Source: Zea mays (lineage: Eukaryota; Streptophyta; Magnoliopsida; Poales; Poaceae). Taken from it: a stretch of 64,000 bases of DNA. Shown piece by piece: positions 57,560 through 64,000 of this stretch. Location: NCBI RefSeq assembly GCF_902167145.1, contig NC_050102.1, positions 3,968,001-4,032,000 of the forward strand, given 5' to 3'. Numbering within the stretch: the stretch's first letter is position 1; each line of letters begins with the position of its first letter. Position numbers and translations under genes: made by a program. The notes below the pieces were generated by a model that made no database searches, had not been told where the DNA came from, and saw only the letters and a program-made list of their open reading frames with translations.

Positions 57560-60500
57560 ATGGATTTCTCTCTCCTGGACTTTCGGCCAGGCTTGGCCTT
57601 CGCGGACTCCCTCTGGGATGCCCTGGAAGCTTCAGTTTGCCCTGCTCGCCCCTGTTTGCGGTCGCCCTTCTGGCTGGTGGTCTCCTTTGGCAGATGCATC
57701 TTCAAGTTGAATTCGGTCTCGGTCGGGCATCTTCTCTAGGCTGCTCTTGGTGGGCTCGCCGCGGATTTTGAAGTGCTTCAGCTGGCTGACCGCGTTTTTC
57801 GGTTTTCAGTTTCTTCGATGGCGGTGGGTTTTCACATTTATAACTTGGGTTCCATTGAGCGTAAGGAGTTCAGAGCCTTCTTCAACCTCTGGAATCGTGG
57901 TGGACCTAATTGGAAGCATGAATTCAGGCTTTTTTTGGATGAGGAAGCTGCCTCCTGGTCGAAGGTCCGGGTCAGGAATAATCCGTCATATGCGGACGTG
58001 GTTAAGCTCCCTCTCACCGGTGCCAATGCTGTTCCGATTCGAAACCCTACCAGGTCGCCTGGTGGTGCTCAGCATGATGCTCGGGCTGGTTCTTCGGTTT
58101 TCAATCGTTTGGGCCATCCTTTCACTAATCGTGCCTAGGCTCTTAGCAGCTGGCGACCGCATGCTATGCCTCGGCTTCACCCGAGGGTCTCCGTGTTCAA
58201 CCGTCTTCACCCTCAGACTTCGGGACCGTGGCTTTCTTCTTCTAAAGGAAGAACTGGTCTCCCTCGGTTCTTGGACCCTAATAGTTCTGGTGTTGCTCTT
58301 GGTGGCAGATTCCTAACCGTTCTAAATTTCAAATTTCGAACTCCGGCCGGTCTCGTCCCTGCAACCTGCAATGGCGTCCCGTGCGTGCTCGCGGGCCTGT
58401 TGGGCTGCCGGGCTCTAAGACTCTATGCTGTTATTTCTGTAAGGGCTGGGGGCACTTGGATTTTTTCTGTCCCAGCAAGTTTACTTCCTTCGGTTCTCCT
58501 CTGACTTCGTTCCCTGCCTTTGGGAGTCGGGCCCTTTTGGTGGGAAACCAAAATTCTCCTGATCACAGCTCCTGGTTTCGCTCACCGGATGCGTCTCTGT
58601 CCGGTGGACCGCCCATTTTCAGTTGCTTCGAGGAGTTCGCCCGAGAAGTATTAAAAAATCTGTATCGGCACCTCCTCAGTCCCTGACGCTTTCTCTGGGC
58701 GTCACTTCAACAAAACCCCAACCTGCTCCGTCTTCGTCTGCTGGTTGCCGATCCTCGCTTCCTGCTCCGATGGCGTTTAGGCGCGTTGATCCCGAACCCT
58801 TCCTCCCTCCGGGCTTCAGCGCTTCGGTGGTCCTTCACCGGGAAATTATGGCCAGGTCAGTTTCTCGGCGTCTCCCGCCATTGCATGAGGACTGGGCTAT
58901 TATCAACATTCAACCTTTACCTGACCATGTGATTACTTTCCCGGCGGTGAGGGATGTGGTTAGAGAATACCTCGTGGAACACCGTCGGCTTGGGGTGCGT
59001 GATATTCAGCGGTCGCACCTGGGGCAGGTTTTGGTTCAGTTCAGCATCATTCTTGAAAGAGACAACCTTGTTCTGCTCGGTCCGCAACAGTATCTTGATG
59101 CTTCCTTCACTGTTCAGCGGCACAATGATGCTTGGAACCATAGAGCCCTTTATTTTAATCGAGAATGCTGGCTTATGTTGTTGGGATCCCCTCTGGACTA
59201 CCGTTCTTCAGAGCACTTGCAGGTGGCTATTGGCTCCTTTGGCAGATTGATTCTGTGGGAAGAGGACAGACGCAATATTTATAGGACTTTGCTCAGGGTG
59301 CGGGTCACGTCTCTGGAGGAGGTCCCGCAGTTCATTGTTTTTTCAGACGCTGATGGCTTTCTTGGGGATTCGTGGACGGTGCAGTGTAAGATCATCCAGC
59401 AAACTCTGTTGGGGGGTCAGCCTCAAGATGAGGACCCGGTGCCAGCGGCCCCGGCGGATGGGCAGCAGCTTCCTTTTGAGTTTTTTGGTCTGGGTCAACC
59501 TGTGCCGGCGGTGGGTTGGGATCTTAATTTTCCACCAGATGACAACGTTCAAGCTCAGCCTGCAGACAGCATTCAAGGTGACTGGGACCAATGGATTGTC
59601 AATGATCCTCCTGTTCAGCAACCTCAGCAGCCCCTTCTGGACCAGCCACCTGAAGAGCAGCAAGTCAGCAACCCCCATTCGGACCTGTCCTCAGATAGTT
59701 CTTCTGGTCACATTCATGGTGCCTTGCTGCGGAATGGGCAGATTCAGAATGGGCAGATTCCTGAGGATCCGGTGGCTGTGGGGCCGGTGCCCAACTTTAA
59801 TGCCCCTGCCGACCATCCTATGATTGGGCCCCAAGAGGTTGATGGCCCACCTATTCAGGATGTACCTCTTGTGCCTGGGGATATAGTTATTCCTGATGCC
59901 CAGCCGGTGGAGCCTATTGTTAATGGGCACAATAACGTGGGGTTGAACTTTATGTTTTCGCATGACTGGCATTCAGATCCTGTTTTGCTGAGCCACTTAG
60001 AAAGGAAAAGGAATGCCCAGTTTTACAGGATCTGGGAGAGATTTTTTGCTCCGGCTGACTGCTCAGCGACCTCGGTGCAGGTTCCCAAGAAGTGGGCGCC
60101 CTTTTTCTTATCCAACTTGATGCACGAAGATTCCTTTAGTTGGTCCAAAAAATTCCTGTCTTCAGATATTCCTTCAGCTTTGTTGGAGCCAGAGACTGTG
60201 ACACTCCCTTTTGTCATCCCCAGGAAGTGTCCTGATGACAAGTTTCTTGATTTGGTCGTTTCTGGGGAATCTGCTGACGACACCTCTGTCCCTTCGGACT
60301 CAACCTCCTCCAAGCCTAATATTGTTGTTGTGGAATCAGACCTGAGGAGAAGCAAGAGGCTTCGTGACGCCCGGGCTGGATTCAGGCAAGGCTCTTGCCA
60401 AAAGAAGAATTGTTTGTTGTGTCAGCACAAGTGTGAGGGCCCCCCCCTCACTTTCAGCTAAAACTATCAGGCGCTTAGGCGAGCGCTTTTGTAATCTGTC

Positions 60501-60627
60501 AGAGGAGGAATTGGCTGACAAAGCCCTGAAGAAAAAGAAGAATCCGCCTGGCTGTGTTGGCTCCAACAAGTCAGGCAAAAAAGATAAGGGGGACAAGAAA
60601 CAAGACTCTTCAGATGATGACAACTGA
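57560..60627 (+). pseudogene. LINE ORF1 (nucleic-acid-binding protein), several breaks
   Basis: Begins MDFSLLDFRPGLAF, with TAG stops at 57737 and 58136, then a frame change before the zinc knuckle CYFCKGWGHLDFFC (58429-58470). Another frame change occurs at an A run (about 58651-58656). It then runs open for 612 codons to 60461, including PLPDHVITFPAVRDVVREY, LGQVLVQFSIILERDNLVLL, YFNRECWLMLLGSPLDYR and RRSKRLRDARAGF. At a run of eight C (60440-60447) the frame shifts; beyond it SAKTIRRLGERFCNLSEEEL and a lysine-rich tail run to TGA at 60625. Grass LINE ORF1 proteins have this order: RNA-binding start, knuckle, large domain of unknown function. The role is inferred to be RNA binding in the retrotransposition particle. 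Confidence 0.7.
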
Positions 60628-60839
60628 TATGTTAATTCTGCCTCGGGTGGGTGTTTTTTGCAGTTCTCAACCTCGCCAGGCTTTTGGGCTGTCTCGGCCC
60701 TGGCGTTTCTATCTGATTTCTGTGTTCACGAACTTGGTGGTTTCTGGCTGTGCTCTGTTTTGTCTTAACAGATACACTTTTGCCCTCCCAGTTATTGGGT
60801 TTGGGCTCCTTCCCATCGACGAACTTAATCCCTATGATG

Positions 60840-63800
60840 AATAGTCACAATGCTATTAATTACTCTGACTGGTCTGTTTTAAGTTTTAATGTCCGAGGTA
60901 TTAACGTTGTGGTTAAGGGGAATGGAATTCATTGTGTGACTAGGGAATCCAATTGCGATATCATCTGCTTGCAGGAGACGAAGAAGGAATCTTTTGTTAG
61001 GGCAGACTTAAGAAGGTCCTGTCCCAATTCTTTTGATGAGTTTGCTTTTGTCCCTTCGATAGGAAACTCGGGGGGTTTCATTACTGTTTGGAATAGTTCG
61101 AAGCTGGTTGGCAGTGTTATCTTCCAAAACGAGTATGCTCTTTCGGTTGAATTTTTTTGCTATTTCGTCGAAGGAATCTTGGATTATCACCAACGTTTAT
61201 GCGCCCTGTTCCCCAACTGGGAAGATTGAATTCCTTCACTGGTTTTCCAATATTAACATGCCCTCGGAAAAGCGTTGGTTGATTGCTGGGGACTTTAACC
61301 TTACGCGTAGGCCTGAAAATAGAAATACCGTTGGGGGAGACATTAACCTGATGCTGAGCTTTAACGAGGCAATCAACCAGCTAGACCTATTGGAAATCCC
61401 TCTCCATGGCGTCTCCTTTACTTGGTCGAATAAACAAAGGGAGCCCCTTCTTAAGAGACTCGATTGGTTTTTCATGTCGCAAGAATGGTCGATCTGCTAC
61501 CCTAATACTCTCGCTACAACGCTGCCCAGGGATATTTCAGATCATGTGCCCTGCTTGATTTCTTTTAAGTCAAAGGTTCCTAAGCCCAAGATCTTTAGAT
61601 TTGAAAACTTCTGGTTACAGTTTAACGAGTTCATGGCAGTTTTTCAAAATTCGTGGACGGGTCTGCCAAGCCTTTTGGACAAAGCGAAGAATTTAACAGC
61701 AAAGTTCAAGTCCACCAGAAAGATTCTAAAAGAGTGGCAGCGGTCTCTGCCAAAAATTGACAAAACTGTGAGACAAATTAAGTTGATTATTGAATTCATT
61801 GATCTTATCGAGGAGCATCGTGACCTTTTGATTGAAGAATGGAATTTCCGCGAGTTATTGCAACACAAGGCTGCTGAGTTGCTTTAGCTGCAAAAAATTT
61901 ATTGGAAGCAACGGGCCTCCATCAAATGGGTTACGGATGGAGATATCTGCTCCAGATTCTTTCATGCTCATGCAACGGTAAGGCATGGCCGCAATACAAT
62001 TGCGTTGCTCTCAGATGAAAGTGGTTCAGTCTTTACAGAGCATGATCTCAAAGCCAACTTGCTTTGGAATGCGTTCAAACGTCGCTTGGGCTCCTCCGAT
62101 TTCGTGGACAATGTCTTTGATCTTCCTAGTTTGTTGCTCTGCCACAGTGACTTGCATTGGTTAGATGAGCCTTTTTCAAAGCAAGAAATTGATAGTATTG
62201 TCGCGGCCCTTCCTTCTGATAAATCCCCGGAACCTGATGGGTTTAATACCAACTTTATCAAAAAATGTTGGCCGATTATTTCACAAGACTTCTGACTTAT
62301 GTGACCAATTTTACCACGGGGATGTTTGCCTTCGAAGCATTAATGGTTCTTATATTGTCCTGATACCGAAGAAGGATAATGCCAGAGTAGTGGGCGATTT
62401 CAGACCAATCTCGCTTCTGAATAATAGTATGAAAATCATCACTAAGCTGCTGGCTAACCGGTTACAGACAGTGATGACTTCCCTTGTCCACAAAAATCAT
62501 TATGGCTTCATCAAAGGAAGAACCATTCAAGACTGTCTGGCCTGGGCATTTGAATATATTCATCTTTGTCATATTTCAAAAAAAGAGATTATTGTGCTCA
62601 AATTGGACTTTGAAAAGGCTTTTGATTCTCTAGAGCATGAGTTCATTCTTCAGGTATTGCTGCACAATGGCTTCGGGCCCAGATGGATGAGCTGGATTAG
62701 GGATATTCTTCGGTCTGGCACGTCTTCAGTTCTTCTCAATGGTGTTCCTGGGAAAACCTTTCACTGCAAGCGTGAGGTTAGGCAGGGAGATCCCCTCTCG
62801 CCTCTTCTTTTTGTTCTCGCGGCGGATCTGTTACAGAGCATCATTAATAAAGCGCGACGACAAGACCTACTCAAGTTACCATTGCCCGAGAATTGTGGTC
62901 AAGATTTTCCGATAGTCCAATATGCGGATGACACACTACTGATTTTGGAAGCTTGCCCTAGACAGCTCTTCTTTCTCAGAGCTGTCCTGAACTCTTTTGC
63001 ATCTTCGACGGGGTTGAAGGTGAACTACAACAAATCAAGTATGTACCCCATCAACGTCAGTCCTGCTAAAATGGCGATCCTTGCAGGAACTCTCAACTGT
63101 TAGATAGGTTCAATGCCCTTTACCTATCTTGGTGTTCCGCTGGGTCTATCAAAGCCTAAAATCTGTCACTTTTTACCACTCATTCAGAGGATTCAAAAGA
63201 GATTATCATGCACCTCTGCCCTCCTCTCCCAGGCTGGCAGGCTTGAGCTTGTTAACTCGGTATTTTCAGCTCTCCCGACCTTTTTGATGTGTACTCTGAA
63301 AATCCCGGTTACCACGGTAAAGAAGATTGATTCTTATCGGAAACACTGTCTCTGGAGGGGAAACGACGTCAATTCAAAGAAACCTGCTCTAGCTGCCTGG
63401 AGTATGATTACACAGACTAAAAAAATGGGGGCCTGGGAGTGGTAAGATTAGAGACTCACAATAAAGCCTTTCTTCTGAAGTTTTTACACAAGTTTTTCAA
63501 CAATCATGATATTCCCTGGGTTAACCTGGTTTGGAGCAACTATTACAGGACAGCTAGACTGCCTGGTTGCTCAAAAATTGGCTCCTTTTGGTGGAAAAGC
63601 TTGCTTACGCTTGTCCAAGATTACAAGGGACTGGCTGCCCCAAATATCGGGGATGGAAGAACCATTCTTTTCTGGGAAGATATGTGGAATTCGGGCATCC
63701 CGGCTAATCAATACCCTGAGTTATTTTCCTTCGCTTGCAACAGCAAACTTACCATCAAAGAAGCTCTCCAAAAGGAACAACTTATTGAAATTTTTCAGCT

Positions 63801-64000
63801 ACCTCTGTCAGTGCAAGCTCATGAACAATTTCTAGACTTAGACGCAACCTGGGGCCAAATCATGGTGACCAACACAAATGATGCTTGGAAACTCATTTGG
63901 GGAGCAGACATATTCTCTAAAAAAAAACTTATAAACATTTGATGGGTCAGGCCCAGGTTCACCAGATCTTCAGATCGCTTTGGAGAAATAAGTGTCAACC
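60840..64000 (+). pseudogene. LINE ORF2: endonuclease and reverse transcriptase, several breaks, incomplete at right
   Basis: Endonuclease: SVLSFNVRGIN (about 60876), CLQETKKES, then a frame change at a T7 run (61152-61158), AGDFN (about 61285), FTWSNK, LDWFFMS and SDHVP (about 61537). A TAG at 61885 precedes LQKIYWKQRASIKWVTDGD. A frame change near 62290 leads into the polymerase: [53 protein letters not shown] and YADD (62921-62932). A TAG lies at 63100. Frame changes at A7 (63419-63425) and A9 (63919-63927) come before GGLGVVRLETHNKAFLLKF and the zf-RVT start at the window edge. Known function: target-primed reverse transcription. This copy is not functional as read. Confidence 0.85.

Larger units (their letters stand above)
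57560..64000 (+). mobile_element. L1-type LINE, right end outside window
   Basis: A long ORF1 with CCHC knuckle and a grass-LINE-specific domain is followed by ORF2 with AP-type endonuclease and YADD reverse transcriptase. All read on the plus strand and the element continues past 64000. The 5' end is placed loosely before the ATG at 57560. No LTRs are associated. Confidence 0.85.

Overview
This window looks like plant nuclear DNA from a large, repeat-rich grass genome. I infer a panicoid/andropogonoid grass such as maize or a close relative. The basis is the nested long-LTR Gypsy elements, CACTA subterminal repeats of the GCCGAGTG type, Stowaway/Tourist-like MITEs, a DUF594 fragment and a linear cyclotide-like gene. 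No bacterial features were seen. Names rest on motif recognition, not database searches.

Layout. Positions 1-5500 hold a left-truncated, non-autonomous Gypsy-type element in which a gag remnant is joined to an integrase C-terminus. It sits in the 3' part of a CACTA transposon that ends at 6846. Positions 7287-31284 are a nest: an old non-autonomous Gypsy-type element (gag-like 'putative gypsy type transposon' domain) was split by a complete 11.5-kb Tekay-type chromovirus (7576-19047, TSD CGTCC), by a 4.5-kb minus-strand solo LTR (19091-23592, TSD TTTAT) and by a 1.4-kb solo LTR (25640-27060). A minus-strand LINE fragment (about 31380-32465) follows. Next comes an AT-rich, possibly Helitron-derived block (33441 to about 37950) that carries an exon of a GTD-binding (FLOURY1/myosin-binding-like) gene.

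Positions 39334-42698 are a solo LTR related to the Tekay LTR (TSD CAATC). Positions 42828-44662 are a PIF/Harbinger-type TIR element (TSD TTA) carrying a broken heme oxygenase gene fragment with its intron. An approximately 880-bp tandem duplication (44891-46648) is followed by an apparently intact small gene (47192-47479) for a secreted six-cysteine, cyclotide-like peptide with its own TATA box and polyadenylation signal. Positions 48006-51070 hold two oppositely oriented Ty1/copia pieces flanking a DUF594 gene fragment.

The best conventional host gene is a two-exon DUF1005 gene on the minus strand (53489-54971). Its 139-bp intron contains a (TG)n-G30 microsatellite. From about 57560 to the window end runs a plus-strand LINE with ORF1, endonuclease and reverse transcriptase, broken mostly at mononucleotide runs.

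Only two genes look functional (the cyclotide-like peptide and DUF1005). The rest is transposon history, including at least three gene-fragment captures or relics: GTD-binding protein, heme oxygenase and DUF594.
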